A stretch of 64,000 nucleotides of DNA from Adenanthera pavonina (GCA_026686845.1 JAIVEN010000013.1:11738001-11802000), one strand, 5' to 3'; shown: positions 10,621 through 22,971, numbered from the stretch's first letter. The notes: generated by a model from the sequence alone, not told the origin. Made by a program: numbers and translations.

Positions 10621-13600
10621 TTAAGGATGTGATCCATTTTCATTTTGTTTGAACAACTCAGATAATCTGGAAGCAATGTTCTGTCTTGCTGCAGGAGACA
10701 CACCATTCTTTCCTATAATTGACTCCAACACTGCCTCTGAAAGCAGCCTGTTCTCTATTACCACAGCCCCAGCTTCAGGGATGGATCCATCTTTTGAGAA
10801 AGTTATCTGTTCAAGGGAAAAAAATCTGATTACATACTGATATTTTTAAATGAATAAAATTATTTGGGATTTGAATTACTATTCCCTCCGATCTTTATTA
10901 TAAAACACTTTTAATTGAATTACACAAATTAAAGATGAGAGTAAACTATTTCATTTTTTTTAAATCACAATATTTTTTTTAAAACTACCCTTATTTAATT
11001 TCTTTCTCTTTTTCTTTTTAAAATACATTAAATAGAGACATTTTTTTTGGAAATACATAATAAATACTATCCCGTATACTGTAATGAGTTATATATTTAG
11101 AATCAGAGTAAAAGGTCCAATATTTAAAACTGAAGGGAGTATATCAATAAATTTTTTTATCAATAAAATTTATTGCAAGTCAGTTTCCAACTTATCAAAA
11201 AAACAAAAAAACTATTGAAGTCCCAATGTTTATGAGAAGCCACGAACAATGCAACTTCCAACAGCCTAGAATTTCCTAACAGCCATAAATAATTAGTATT
11301 AAAGAGAGAGATATAAGTAGAGTACACACATTCTTTGTACCTATCTAATCTAAATTATTAAAATTAGATTTGGACTATTAATTTTTAAAAATAAAAATTT
11401 ATAACAAAATATGAACGGTCTACATTTAATTTGAATTATTTATATTTGATTTACAACTTCAAATCAAATGTGTATCTAAAATATGGCAAAAAAAAAAAAG
11501 TGTATCTAAAATAGACATGCAGAGAATCGGTGTGGGCTCATCATCTATAGAATCCATGAAATCCAATTTCTCTCCTTTTGTTTTATTCTTACTAAATTTA
11601 TCCCAGCATTTCATTACTAAATGCAAGGCACCTAATTTGAATTAGTTCAAAATATGTTAAAATTTTACAATAAAAACTAATGGATGACATCTGAAATATG
11701 CTACATTAGAGGTCGCTTCATGTATTTCATGAAATCTGAAATAAGATTCATTATTTATGGCTGATAAGTTTTGGCCCCATATAAATTGAAATATATATAT
11801 ATATATTTATATATTTATTGAGGTAAATTTATTGGTTATGTGGGTGCTCCCTACAATTCTGCCTTAAGTTCCCCACTTTGCAGAGTCCTGAATTTAATAA
11901 TTCTAGAATCTCCATAAAATTCAAGATATTTCTCTTTATCATAAAGGAGTAATAATTTCTAAACATGGCACATTGCCCAAGAGAAAGATCTCACATGAAA
12001 TTACAATCATTTTTTGCTATTTATTTATTGATATAAAATTAAATTATTTATTAGTTATTTAACATTTATTAAAATGATTGTTTTTTAATTAAGAAAACAT
12101 GATATTTTTTAAATGAAATATAAAAATACTATACATTTTCTCAATTTATATATATATATATATATTTTAAGAAAATAAACATTCTCCTACTATATGGAAG
12201 AAAAATTTCTAGTTTTCACATATCTATCCTGATTCCTACGCGTATCAAGGGAAAATCTAGTTATGCTTTTCATTTCTAATAAATTGGAACAAGGGGGTGA
12301 ACAACCACCAACCTATTGGTTTGAATCTGTCCTTAGACTTGGAATAATCTGTGCTAAACTCACCTACCAACCATTCGCCACCTCCTTTTTTATTTCTGTA
12401 GAAACTATAGGTTTCTTTTTATTTGAGGTAATTTTATTTGAGATATTATCGAGTATTAAATGTGGGTATCTCTTTTAGTAAAAATTCAAACATTAATTTA
12501 TCACATTGTAAAAGATTAGCCCCCTCGATTAAACTCAACCCCCATTGATTCATCACCTCCTTTATTCTAACTAAACTCACCTGTCCAACACTCTGTGGAC
12601 CTTCTCACCAAATCAAAAGAAACAAATACAAGAAGAAATGATATTGTTGAAAGAGAATATCTTTCAATTTGAAACTAACTTATTCCTCCACTCCTAAATA
12701 TGGAGTCTTTTATTTTAATCCTAAATATAGAATATTTTCTATATTTAAGATATTTATTATACATTTAAAAAAATTTTCTATTTAATTTATCCTAATAATT
12801 TTGGAAAAATTTTGTGATTTCTAAAAAATTCAAAATAATTAATTTACTTTAACTTCCATCCTTAATAGTTATAGGGGTTATATAATGAGGACCCTGGAGG
12901 GAGTATCATTTTTTCATAAAGTTTAAATTTTAAATTCAATCCTTTCATTTCTTAAATTTAGTTTTTGTCTCAGATAATTATTTATTTAATTATGGGAGTT
13001 CAAAGATATAATTTTTAAATTAAAAGGCACGAAAGACTAGTAGAAACTAGACCTTTTGAAAATCCTCTAAAGCATCTAACTATTCGGTTATTAGAATTTG
13101 CTCTCTGTAAACATCCAGCAATTGATTTTAAGGACTCAATTGATCTACTTTTTGGATAGGTAGAAAGTATACGTGGTGAGAAATTAACTTCTAAGAAAGT
13201 TCATTTATGATTTACTTATTTCATTTTTTTCATATAATATCCTTTTTATTAAGGATAAAGATTGAGTAGTTAAGGATAATTTTAGGCAAATATTGTAAAA
13301 TAGAAGGGTTTTACTCTAGAAGTAAAATAAGCACAACTTTCCTTTTTTAACTAACCAAACAATAATAATTAATCTGCTTGTCGGAAAAATTAACTTTTTC
13401 CCTAATTTCCTCCATAGCAAGCAAACCTTAAGAAATTAGTAATTACATACAAAATTAAATCCATATTTTCATTTATATCAATCATCGAATCGATTAATAA
13501 AATTAATCAACAGTTTGACTTGACTTTTTTCTTTAATTTTGGTAAACTTTGTGATAAAAATACGGCTTCAAATTTAAGCAAGACTAACCGTGAGAGATCC

Positions 13601-16600
13601 CTTGGGAGACTGAGTGAAAAGGATGGAGGAGCCTGGTGGGAAGGTTTCATCTTTGAAGGTTGAAACAAATTTCTCAATAGCTTTTTCTTCTTCTTCTGTG
13701 TAAATTCCCAGCGATTTCCAAATGGCCACACAATTTTCTGACACTTTCTCGGCATATTGCTGCCCAGTCAATGGCAAGATCATTGTAACCTTAGTAAATT
13801 TCTCAAATGCACCTGTGGACAAGGCAAAAAGGTATCCCAATTTGATAAAAAATTCCATCATAAACCATTCATGTGATAGTCATTGAATTCCATAAATTTA
13901 ATTTCTTTTTTATTTTCGTTAAATTACATATATATAGTTTTTATAAACTTTGATTTGCCGTTGACTATAATACAAGTAGAAAATTATGTAATTCTAATAA
14001 AATTAATCAAATAATTAAATTGATTTTTCCTCTTTAAATTATGGATCATTCAATTTAACTTATTTCTCATATTTTGAATAATGCGCAAAAGAAATCTTCA
14101 CTTAAAAATAGTAAGAAAGGGGGAAAAAATGCACGGAATCTTCCCTCAACTTTTTGAAAGTACATACAGATTGATGATGGAGCTGGTTGTCTCCTGCCAA
14201 CCTTTTTTGTTTTTTATGCCAAAAGTTTAAATATAAGGAAATAGATTTTCTAAAGTTATATACAATGTTGTCAAAATCGAACCGAACATTGAACCAGATA
14301 AGGTACTGGTTCAAGGTTCAATGGTTCCACCAAGGTCGGATCGGTAGTGATTAAAATAATATATTTAAAATAAATAATATAAGTTTAAATAAATTTTATA
14401 ACTTAATTAAAGTTTCAAACTAAATAATATTGAATTATCAATCTATTATTCACCATAAATAAATTATTAATAAGTTTTATAACTCAATATTTTAATTTAA
14501 ATAAGTTAATATCCATCTATAATTATATTTTGATTTCAAAAAAATAAATTAATAATTTATTATTTATTATTTATTAAGTAAATATATAATTTTTAATAGT
14601 TATATATCATAATAATATTTATATAATATTATAATATATAAAAAAACACATTTTGTACTAAAAATAATATTATTTTATCTTAAAAACCAAAAAAAATATT
14701 TTAAAAAAATTTGAAAAAAAAATAATACAGAACTGGTTCAAACCGGTTTAGGATTGGTTCTACCGATTCAAGGCCGGTTCCATCGGTTCTTAACTGGTTC
14801 TGACTGATTTTGAACAGTACCAGTTCTGCAGTATGCCCGGACCGAACCAGGCACCAGTTCCTGGTCCGACCGATCGAACTGACCAGTCCGGTCCAGTTAT
14901 GGTAACCATGGTTATATATGTACTTATGTAATTATATATAGCAGAGAAAAGAGACAATCGAAGGATATAAAAAAACCTTACAATAACATAACTTGTAGAA
15001 AAAATTATTTTGAAATCAAAATAATAAATTTATTATAAAATATAATCTATTACTACTAATTTTCTCTTTTACTACTTAATATTTTAAATTTTAATAATTT
15101 TTATCAGTTAAAATTATTTTTTATAATTAATTTATTCTACCGATCCCAAACTCTAACTCCCCAATTTATATGATTACATAGAATATTTTTTAACCTGTAA
15201 ACTTTTTTTTTTCCTGTTTTGGTTGAGAAAAATGGTTGGTAGGAGAATGGCAGGGTGTTGGTAAGAGACACCACCTGATCTTAGATGATGATGGAAAAAT
15301 CGTGGTGGTCAACACGCAACAAATTATGCAGAACGTGATTTGAGGTCCGAATCCATTCAGAAACTGACAAGTGTCTCGTTTCGTGTCAATAATTGAATTA
15401 CTTAAAAATCAAGTTAGGCAAAAAAGTCAAAAATAAAAGAAATAAAGGTTGACAATTACCGTCAAACTCCAACAAATTTTACTCACTCCCTTGTAAATTT
15501 ATATTATTTTTTATGAATATACTAGGGATATACTCCAATCAATAACTAAAATATAAAGTGACTCATCCAATAAATCTTTATCTTATTTTAAAGAAGTTAA
15601 AGATTGGCGGCCAAAAAAAGGTTAAACTACAAATTAATAGAAAAATAATATATAATATACATATATATGAACAGTATATTTCATTTTTTAAAATTTTGTA
15701 TAATACATGCTACCCAATTATATTTATATCTTTGGCAAAAAAAATATTTATATCTCATTTTATCCAAAAATAATTACTATAGTGGACTCATCAAACAAAA
15801 TCTAAAATGAATTATACTATATATTATTCATCTTTATAAACTTTTATGTTTTAGTTTTAGAAAAGATTGGCTCTATGTGTTGCATAGGTCATATATTTTA
15901 GGGAAAATCACAATCAAATATTCAATTAATATTATTTTAGGATCAAAACATTTTAAAATGATAAAAATGAATTATGATCTTAAATTAATCAAAATTTTAA
16001 ATATGAAATGACCTAAATACCCTTGTTAAAAAGTTTGACACTTTCGTTATTTACTACTCAGATTTTACAATTTGACACTTAACTTCCCTAGTTTTATACT
16101 AAATATATTATGGTCACCAAAAAATTCGATTAATACACTCAATTTCCGCTATTTATTACTCAGGTTCAACAATTTGACACTGAATTTTCCTGATTTTACA
16201 CTTGACACATTATGATTACCAAAGAATTCAACTGATTAGTTTCAGAATTTGATACTTAGTTCTCACTTATTACTCAGATTCCATGATTTGACGCTGAGTT
16301 TCCCTAGTTTTACATTGAATATATTATGGTCTTTAAAGAATTCAACTGATCAATCCAAGAGTTTGACATTCAACTTCCGCTATTTACTACTTAAGTTCCA
16401 CGATTGATACTAAACTTTCCCGACTTTATACTGAGCTTTCTCAATTGAAGTTTTTCATGATCATAATGTGTTTAGTGTAAAATTGAAAAAATCTAATGTC
16501 AAATCATTGAACCTAAATAGTAAATAGTAGGAGATGGGTATCAAACTTTTAAATAGAGGCATTTAGGTTATTTTCTATTTAAAATTTTAATTAATTTAAG

Positions 16601-17291
16601 ACTATGATCTCTTTCTATCATCTTAAAATATTTTGATTCTAAAATAGTATTAATTGAATATTTTGATCATCAAATATCATTTTTCCTACATTTTATGGAA
16701 ATTGGAGTCAGCCATACTATACCTAACTTTTTCTTTCCCAAACACACTATTAATTATTCATAAGTGATGATATGTATACACATACATATGTTAAAACTAA
16801 CTAATACATATGATCTATATATACATATAGACACACAAACAAGTATAGTCGCGACAACACACTATTCATATTTAAGTTTAAATTAATAAAAAATTGGGAA
16901 ATACTAAATTACAGAAATACCCATGGATCACTGAAAGATGCTATTCTGATGACAAGATCCACGAATGTAGCCTGTACCTCAATACTCCAACAGAGAGAAA
17001 GCAAGAAGTTAGTATTCAATTTCCGTTACCTGTGACAATTTCCCTGAAGAACTCAGCGGAATCGGTTAACTCCTCTTCAGTCTTTCCCTTCCATTTAGCG
17101 GCGAGCAAGGGAACGGCGATATCCTCCAGGTACACTCCGATGGCGGTGAACTTCACGAACTTGTCCTGGATTTGCAGGCCCCTCTCCCCTGCGCCGCCCA
17201 GGAAGAAGCTCTTGTCGGAGCCCGGACCTTTCACGGCCGGATGAAACTCAACGTTCTCCACTTGAACGGCGGCGACGGATGGCGGTGCCAT
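10621..17291 (-). CDS. CHI: Chalcone-flavanone isomerase (CHI), three exons, complete
   Basis: Exons are 17291-17030 (262 nt), 13812-13589 (224 nt) and 10806-10621 (186 nt, TAA stop at 10623-10621). All splice sites are GT..AG with polypyrimidine acceptors. The joined frame is open and encodes 223 residues, close to the usual 220-240. The enzyme closes naringenin chalcone to (2S)-naringenin in the cytosolic flavonoid pathway. Conserved residues align at a constant +1 offset from alfalfa CHI: Arg37, Thr49, Tyr107 and Asn114, with Ser191-Ile192 in place of Thr-Met. That pair indicates a type I enzyme, as in non-legumes and specific for naringenin chalcone. The catalytic residues argue against a non-catalytic CHI-like protein. 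Exon 1 is one open block to Arg-Glu-Ile-Val-Thr, with no sign of the extra early intron found in some CHI genes. No frameshift or missing key residue is seen. Both introns are enlarged by transposons. Confidence 0.96.
10879..11141. mobile_element. Stowaway-like MITE in CHI intron 2
   Basis: The left end CTATTCCCTCCGATCTTT and the right end, read in reverse as ATACTCCCTTCAGTTTT, are the familiar CTCCCTCCG-type terminal inverted repeats of Tc1/mariner (Stowaway) MITEs. The ends are flanked by TA. The 260-bp body is AT-rich and non-coding. Exact borders are uncertain by a few bases. Confidence 0.5.
12683..12908. mobile_element. Second Stowaway-like MITE in CHI intron 2
   Basis: The left end ATTCCTCCACTCCTAAATA and the right end, read in reverse as ATACTCCCTCCAGGGTCC, resemble degenerate Stowaway termini. 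The body is AT-rich and about 225 bp. The match between the two ends is weaker than in the copy at 10879. Confidence 0.35.
13946..13974. repeat. Short repeat shared with CHI upstream region (18532-18562)
   Basis: A block containing TTTGATTTGCCGTTGAC occurs here in intron 1 and again at 18532-18562, followed in both by AT.ATACAA. It contains a W-box core (TTGAC). The two copies may be ends of an unrecognised small repeat. Confidence 0.5.
14263..14910. mobile_element. Non-autonomous hAT-like transposon in CHI intron 1
   Basis: An identical 8-bp direct repeat, GTTATATA, flanks the element (14255-14262 and 14911-14918). The left end CAATGTTGTCAAAATCGAACC and the right end read in reverse, CATGGTTACCATAACTGGACC, are imperfect inverted repeats beginning CA..., as expected for hAT elements. 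GC-rich subterminal regions full of CCGGTTC/GAACCGG motifs surround an AT-rich core, another hAT-MITE trait. There is no transposase frame, so movement would need a partner element. Confidence 0.72.
15901..16686. mobile_element. Non-autonomous Mutator-like element in CHI intron 1
   Basis: The terminal inverted repeats are about 140 bp long: 15901-16040 starts GGGAAAATC and matches the reverse of the right end, which reads GGAAAAATG. The flanks are TATATTTTA (15892-15900) and TACATTTTA (16687-16695), a 9-bp target duplication with one mismatch, as is usual for Mutator-like elements. The centre holds a tandem repeat (16031-16448) and no transposase. Confidence 0.72.
16031..16448. repeat. 114-bp tandem repeat inside the Mutator-like element
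   Basis: Units start at 16031, 16132, 16246 and 16360. Two periods are 114 bp; the first unit is shorter (101 bp) and the last is partial. Each unit carries a TTTGACACT..., TATTTACTACTCAG and TATTATGG block, with moderate divergence between copies. Confidence 0.72.
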
Positions 17292-17480
17292 AGCAGCGGC
17301 GAGATGAGAATATATCAGAATGACAAGCTAATATGAAAGAGAGAGAGAGAGAGAGTATGAGAGAGGAGTTTGTAGCAGTGATGGCCTTGTGGGGGTCATC
17401 GTGGGGGTTATAGCGCTGAATTTAAAGAAGAAAAATATGCCGTTTTGATTTTTCTTCTTATTGTTAAATATGTGGGCCCC
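17292..17480 (-). promoter_or_regulatory. CHI 5' UTR and core promoter region
   Basis: On the minus strand the start codon (17291-17289) is preceded by a leader containing a GA/CT run (17339-17355). A TATA-like CTATAACC lies at 17413-17406, about 115-120 nt upstream of the ATG, which would place the transcription start near 17380. No flavonoid MYB or G-box element was securely identified. Confidence 0.4.
17339..17355. repeat. GA dinucleotide run in CHI 5' UTR
   Basis: Eight and a half GA units lie just upstream of the CHI start codon. CT-rich leaders are common in plant genes and the run could be polymorphic. Confidence 0.85.
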
Positions 17481-20400
17481 ATTGACATGAAATTGAATTC
17501 TGCTTGCTCTGGTCTGACTTTTAACTACTTCACGGCAACAAAAAAAATATTTGTTACACGGTTGAAAAAAGTGTCTTAAAAATGAGATAGTTTTTATTTT
17601 TATTTTTAATAAATATTACAAATTCAAATAATCTACCCTCTCTCATAATTAAATAAGGTTATTTTAAAAATAAAATAATTAATACTCTAAAATTTTATGG
17701 AGGATGACTTACATTTGAGATCACAAAAAACTTCTAGAACATGACTAATAAAAAGGAATGAAGGAAATATAATGTTTAGATTACTTCCCCTTTCATATTA
17801 TAAAAGAGATTTAAAAGTAATTTTACATAAATTAAAAAATATTTATTATATTCTTAAATTAAAAAAATTTTAAAATTTTTAATTTTATTCTTATTAATTT
17901 TACTTTATTTATTAAATATAACTCAATTTATTATACTAATAATATAATAAATAAGTGATAAAAATGATAAATTACTTCATATTACTTTATATTATAAAAT
18001 AAAAAAACCACTCATATTACTTTAGAATAGAGAGAGTTTCTGTGAATTGTACGGATCCTTATATTTATTATAGTTTATATTGATTGACGATATTTTTAAT
18101 ATATCTATCTCTGAAAAAAAAACAAAAAGTATGTGTGTTTATATATAATATACCAAATCACACCATTGATCTTTATGTAGGGTCATTGGATCCTACGTGA
18201 TGCACATGAGCTAGTTAGCAAAATAATATGGTAGTAAATTTATTAATATCAATATTATCAACATCGATTCATCTTTTTGCATTTTTTTTAAAGTGCCTTG
18301 TTTAGAATAAAGAATTTAATATAGCTTTAATTATATTTAAATCTCGTCTCTAATTTCACTTTTTTATTTTAATTAGCGGATTAATGGATGTGGGGTTTGG
18401 TAGGGTGATAAAGACGTTTTAGGGTAGTCTTAAATCGTAACCATAAAAAAGGAAACACAAAAGACGTTTTGAGGGACTCGCCACGGCGTTGAAGGAAAGG
18501 TGCGCGTGCTATCTTATTACTCCTACCAGTCAAACTTTGATTTGCCGTTGACCATGATACAATGATTTTGTAATCATTTAGTGTAAAGTAGTGCATCAAG
18601 TTCTAGTTTTAAATTTAATATATTATGTTAATAAATCAATATTAATCATATTAATATTAATTTTTTTAATATTAAAAGAACGTCAAAACTTTTTTCATAA
18701 TTATTTCAAATTTGGGACTTTATTAGAAAATATTGATTTTTTTTTACGTAACTTGATCAGTTATAATTGGGGTAAATGTGAACAAAAACAGAAAATAAAA
18801 TTAAAAACAACTTTAAATTGTTCATATTTTCTTGTTTTAATAAGTTTTGACACATTATTTATTCCATACTTTTTTTAACACCAATAGTATTTTCAATCGA
18901 TAGCCAAAAATTAATTAATATATTTGAAATGTAAAGATCTCAAAGTATTTACCTCTTTCAATGAAACATTTTTCATATACACAACTAGAAATCAAACTCA
19001 GGACAACATATTTAAGGGATCAGCTATCTACTAACTGTATCAGAAACTTGTTAGTGTTCTATACTATTTTTTTGTTATTAACAATTTTAACTTAGTTTTT
19101 AAATTACTAGTAAAAAACTTATTTTTAAATTTAAAATTTACATATTTTAATTTAAATAAAAGATACCTTAAGTATATAAGGTTATATATTTAGGAAGTCT
19201 CTTTATATAACCAAAGTTAAACTTTCTAAAAAGTAGATTATTTATTGTTATTTGATTTAAAAAATTAAATTTAAATTCCTGAAAAGTTGGACTACTTAAG
19301 TATTAAAAAAAATTTTTTGAGTTAAATATAGGGAACTTCTACTTCATTATTCAGAAAAAAAATACTCTCATCTCATCCATTAATGTAAATTCAAGTAATC
19401 CTATCGCCATCCTAATCTTGCTTGGTGTGTATCTCTTCCAAGAAAAAAAAAAAACTATTTGTGATTTAGAGTAATGTAGTAAGGGCCAAAAATGCTTCTC
19501 TTTCATATACCAAACATTATACTCCCTTTAATTCTTAATATAAATCCTTTTGAAATATAGATTTTGTTATTAATTATAAGTTTTTTTAGGATTCCAAGAC
19601 TATATTAGTTGCTCTATTTTTCCTTTTAAGTTGCTTTAGGATTTTGAAAACATATTAATTAAGGGCAAATTTGAAAATATAGAATGAATTATAATGCATT
19701 AATTTTGTTTGTTAATGTATGTGCTAAAACTTTAAAAGACTTATAGCAATAATTATGGTTTATTTTTTCAATTGGAAGAATCTCTGGAAATTTATTGTTA
19801 ACTTCTGAAAAGTACTTTTCCACTTAAAAGTAGCTCACTACCTTAAAATTGATAAGTCCAATTCCTTTTGTAATACAAATGAAGAGAATAGGGAATAGCT
19901 GTTTAGTTTGGTTTTGAATTGGGATATAGAGTACATTATAGCAATGCTTAAAACTTCAATGATTGGTTTGAATGTTTCTTTCAAGGCAATTTTAAGCCTG
20001 TCTTATTCAGACTTTGCCCATGTCAAATTCTTGGAGACTTATTTTAAACTTTTTGGAAAAATGGTAATTTTACTCTTGTGATTTGTGATCTCTCTTTCGT
20101 TGGGGATGAGAACCCTTTCTGGAAATGGAGAATATAACATTCCTCCCCTCCCCCAATGTTTTTCATCTTTTTATTTTTTGTAAGAGCTATTGCATTAAGG
20201 AAATACTTACAAAAAGGAGAATATTTGTCCCTGGTTTTTAAAGCCAATTCTATCTGATGTTAGGATTCTCCCGTGCAAATTTTCCTCAAGGTATTTTATT
20301 TATACTTTGTAGATTTTGTACTTCTTTCTTTATTTAATACTATTATATCTATCATTTTTATAAAAAAAATTATAATAATTATAATAGTAACAATCGATAT

Positions 20401-21846
20401 CAATATATCATAATAAATATGCATAATTATTTATTTAATATTCATTTAATATCTTACGTGACTTTTTTTTTTAATTTAACACATGATATTAAGTAACATT
20501 GTTTTTATGAATATAGATTAGTTTTAATTGTGATTTTCAAATTTCAAACCACAATATTAGAAAACCATTTATTCTATTATTTTCATTTGTTCTTTTTAAG
20601 CCTTGAATTTTTTAGTAATTATTTAATTTTTCCAAAATATTTTACAATTGTATTCGAAATCACATCAAAGTAACACAATAACAACAAAAATCAAATTTCT
20701 CATATTAGATAATTGAATAATTTATGAACTAATTGCTTGGAATTTAATCACTAATTTAGAATTACATATTTTAATATGTATTGAAAATCATACTTAATTA
20801 ATTTGAGGTTTGACGAAATCTTATTAAATAGTTTTTCATTCAATTCTTAATAAAATTTTGATGTCTTAAATTAATTGAATGATTTTCAAAATATTGTTTG
20901 TATAATGTAGGTTAAAAATCAATATTTTTTATTTAAATTAAAAATTTTAAAATAACATTAACTGATATTAAAATGATTTCTGAATTTAATTTGATTATGC
21001 AAAATTTAAATATTTTCAATACTGTTCAAATAACATAATAAATTTTTTAATCAATTAACTAATTTTCAAATTAGTTAAGTAATTATCAATAAGTTACAAC
21101 CTATTATCAAATTTTTCAAATAGTGGGGAAAATATATATAGGAGAATTGTAGCAAATTTATCTTTCACATTAAGTATAGATATTAATTTAACTCTTAAAT
21201 ATTGTTTTGTTTAAGTAATTTATTTATATAGATATTTTTCATATTTACAATTATACCTATAGTTATTTATTTTCTATTAGTTAAATCAGAATATACATAT
21301 CTTTGAATACATTTCTTTGAAATAAATTTTTTTATAAGATTTTTTCCAAAAACACAATAAATATTAAGGAGCACCAAATTTGGTATGAATTTTATATTTC
21401 ATATTAATATTAATTAAATTGTATTAAATTAAATACATATTGAATTAAAATTTATATTGAGTTTAGTAAAATAAAAAAAATTAAAATTTAAAGATAAAAG
21501 TAAATAAAATAGGATAACTAATTTAGGATGTAACTTATCATAAATTTAGAACATCATTTGTGGCATTTAGGCAATATTATTGTTGTTATATATATAATGG
21601 AAAATGATTTACACCTAAAAGTTCAAATCTTATTAATTAACTAATTTGGATGTTTAATATTAAATCTTGTTCATTGTATGTAAATGTATTCGTGGATTGC
21701 ACATTTTGATGAATGAGATAAAAAATTTTTTTATCAACCAATAAAATGAAGTCTTTGTGGTCTGTCTCGTTTTCAACTTTTTTATTTAAAACTATAGAAT
21801 TATATAATACAAAAATGAAGGATGACGGCTAAAAATATTTATTTCT
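17481..21846. other. AT-rich intergenic DNA upstream of CHI
   Basis: No gene was recognised in more than 4 kb. The first kilobase is the probable distal CHI promoter. Possible degraded Stowaway-like ends occur near 17783-18037 (right end reading in reverse CTCTCTCTATTCTAAAGT) and near 19516 (ACTCCCTTTAATTCTTAATA), but neither pair of ends is good enough to call. Confidence 0.5.
18532..18562. repeat. Short repeat shared with CHI intron 1 (13946-13974)
   Basis: This second copy of the block containing TTTGATTTGCCGTTGAC lies about 1.25 kb upstream of the CHI start codon. It is preceded by AGTCAA, so two W-box cores face each other (TTGACT on minus, TTGACC on plus). Confidence 0.5.
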
Positions 21847-22620
21847 GGTAAAAGTATATATTTAATTCATTAACTTTGAAGTAAATTTTATTTTAATCTT
21901 TTAACTTTTAAATATTTCATTATAATTTTTTAACTTTAAAAATGCTATAAAAAACTTTCTGAATTTAACACCATTAAATAAGTTAACAGAAAATTTACTT
22001 AAATTCATTTAATCACTATTATTATATATTAATTAATATAATAATTATAATTATCATTTGTTAGACTCAAAATAAATAATTAGTACCTTAAAAAATATAT
22101 TAATTTAAGGTATTAAAAATTATAACATTAGAATAAATTATTTTTAAAATATTGTGGTAAAATGTTTAAAATTATTATATTAAAATAAATAATTTTTATT
22201 TATTTTGGACAAGTTGAAAAATTTAGCTTGAGAATGTAAAGTATAAAAAATAAATATTTATTTTTTATAATAAAAATATTTTAATGTCTTAAAATACATA
22301 TTTAAAACTCAAAAATAAAACTTTTGATTTTAAAGATGTAATATTTAAATTTTTCCATTAATATATTTTTAAAGTAGAAAATATAAGCCTTAAAATTATT
22401 TTTGTTTTAATTTTTATATTAATTAATACATAATAATATTAATGATGTGACTTTTAAATAGGTAAATTATCATTTTCTATTAGTTTATTTAATGGTGTTA
22501 AGAATTAAGAAGTATTTAATTACATGTTAATAGTTAAAAGATTAATATGAAACATAATAAAATTAAAGAATTAAAATGAAACTTATTTTAAAATTAAAAG
22601 ATAAAAAATATACTTTAACC
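21847..22620. mobile_element. Mutator-like MITE with ~190-bp terminal inverted repeats
   Basis: The left end (from 21847, GGTAAAAGTATAT) and the reversed right end (to 22620, GGTTAAAGTATAT) match over roughly 190 bp, including a shared block AACACCATTAAATAA. Nine-base flanks TTTATTTCT and TTTGTTTTT agree at seven positions, consistent with an old 9-bp target duplication. The 774-bp element is AT-rich and non-coding. Confidence 0.6.
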
Positions 22621-22971
22621 TTTGTTTTTCTATTCCAAGGGGTTAGGTTGAGGCTGAAGGTGTGTGTCAACTCCTTTTTATTACAACTAACAATCTATAT
22701 CTTCTATATATAATATTTCTATAAAATAACATAAAATACAAAAACAAATCATATATTAAGAGTTCACTTTATTTCTTAGACTTTAAAAATGATGCAAGGG
22801 GCCCACCTAATCTTTAAAAAATTAAATGACTTATAAATTATACCAATTTGGCTTGATTTAAATTCTATGTCCATCTTCAGACCCTAAGTCATTACATTTC
22901 CTTGAGTTGCTAGTTGTCATTTTTTTTTAATATCACATAGAATTTGATGAATGCATTTTATCATTCATTTA

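Larger units (their letters stand above)
10807..13588 (-). other. CHI intron 2 (2782 bp)
   Basis: The donor is ACG|GTTAGT, which places the exon end at a codon boundary. The acceptor is TTGAACAG|ATA. The donor is non-ideal (GTTAGT), but the resulting Leu-Thr-Ile-Thr-Phe-Ser-Lys-Asp junction matches the family. The intron is AT-rich and holds two Stowaway-like MITEs (about 10879-11141 and 12683-12908). The rest shows no recognisable feature. Confidence 0.9.
13813..17029 (-). other. CHI intron 1 (3217 bp) with two transposon insertions
   Basis: The donor is CACAG|GTAACG and the acceptor is GTCCACAG|GTGC. The split glycine codon (G|GT) joins Val-Thr to Ala-Phe-Glu, as in other CHI proteins. About 1.4 kb of the intron is accounted for by the hAT-like element 14263-14910 and the Mutator-like element 15901-16686. 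The rest is AT-rich with no supported gene. Confidence 0.93.

Noticed and set aside
10649..10840. 63-codon plus-strand frame
   Set aside because: It is the antisense of CHI exon 3.
12263..12478. 71-codon frame inside CHI intron 2
   Set aside because: No domain, hydrophobic by AT-rich composition, no supporting signals.
16894..17244. 116-codon plus-strand frame
   Set aside because: It is the antisense of CHI exon 1 plus intron sequence.
17783..18037. Possible Stowaway MITE in the CHI upstream region
   Set aside because: The ends are only loosely complementary and TA flanks could not be placed consistently.
18381..18599. 72-codon minus-strand frame upstream of CHI
   Set aside because: No recognisable domain; it ends in promoter-type DNA with a dispersed motif. 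It could be a very small gene but nothing supports it.
19516..19760. Possible Stowaway MITE starting ACTCCCTTTAATTC
   Set aside because: A left-type end is present, but no convincing inverted partner was found within 300 bp.
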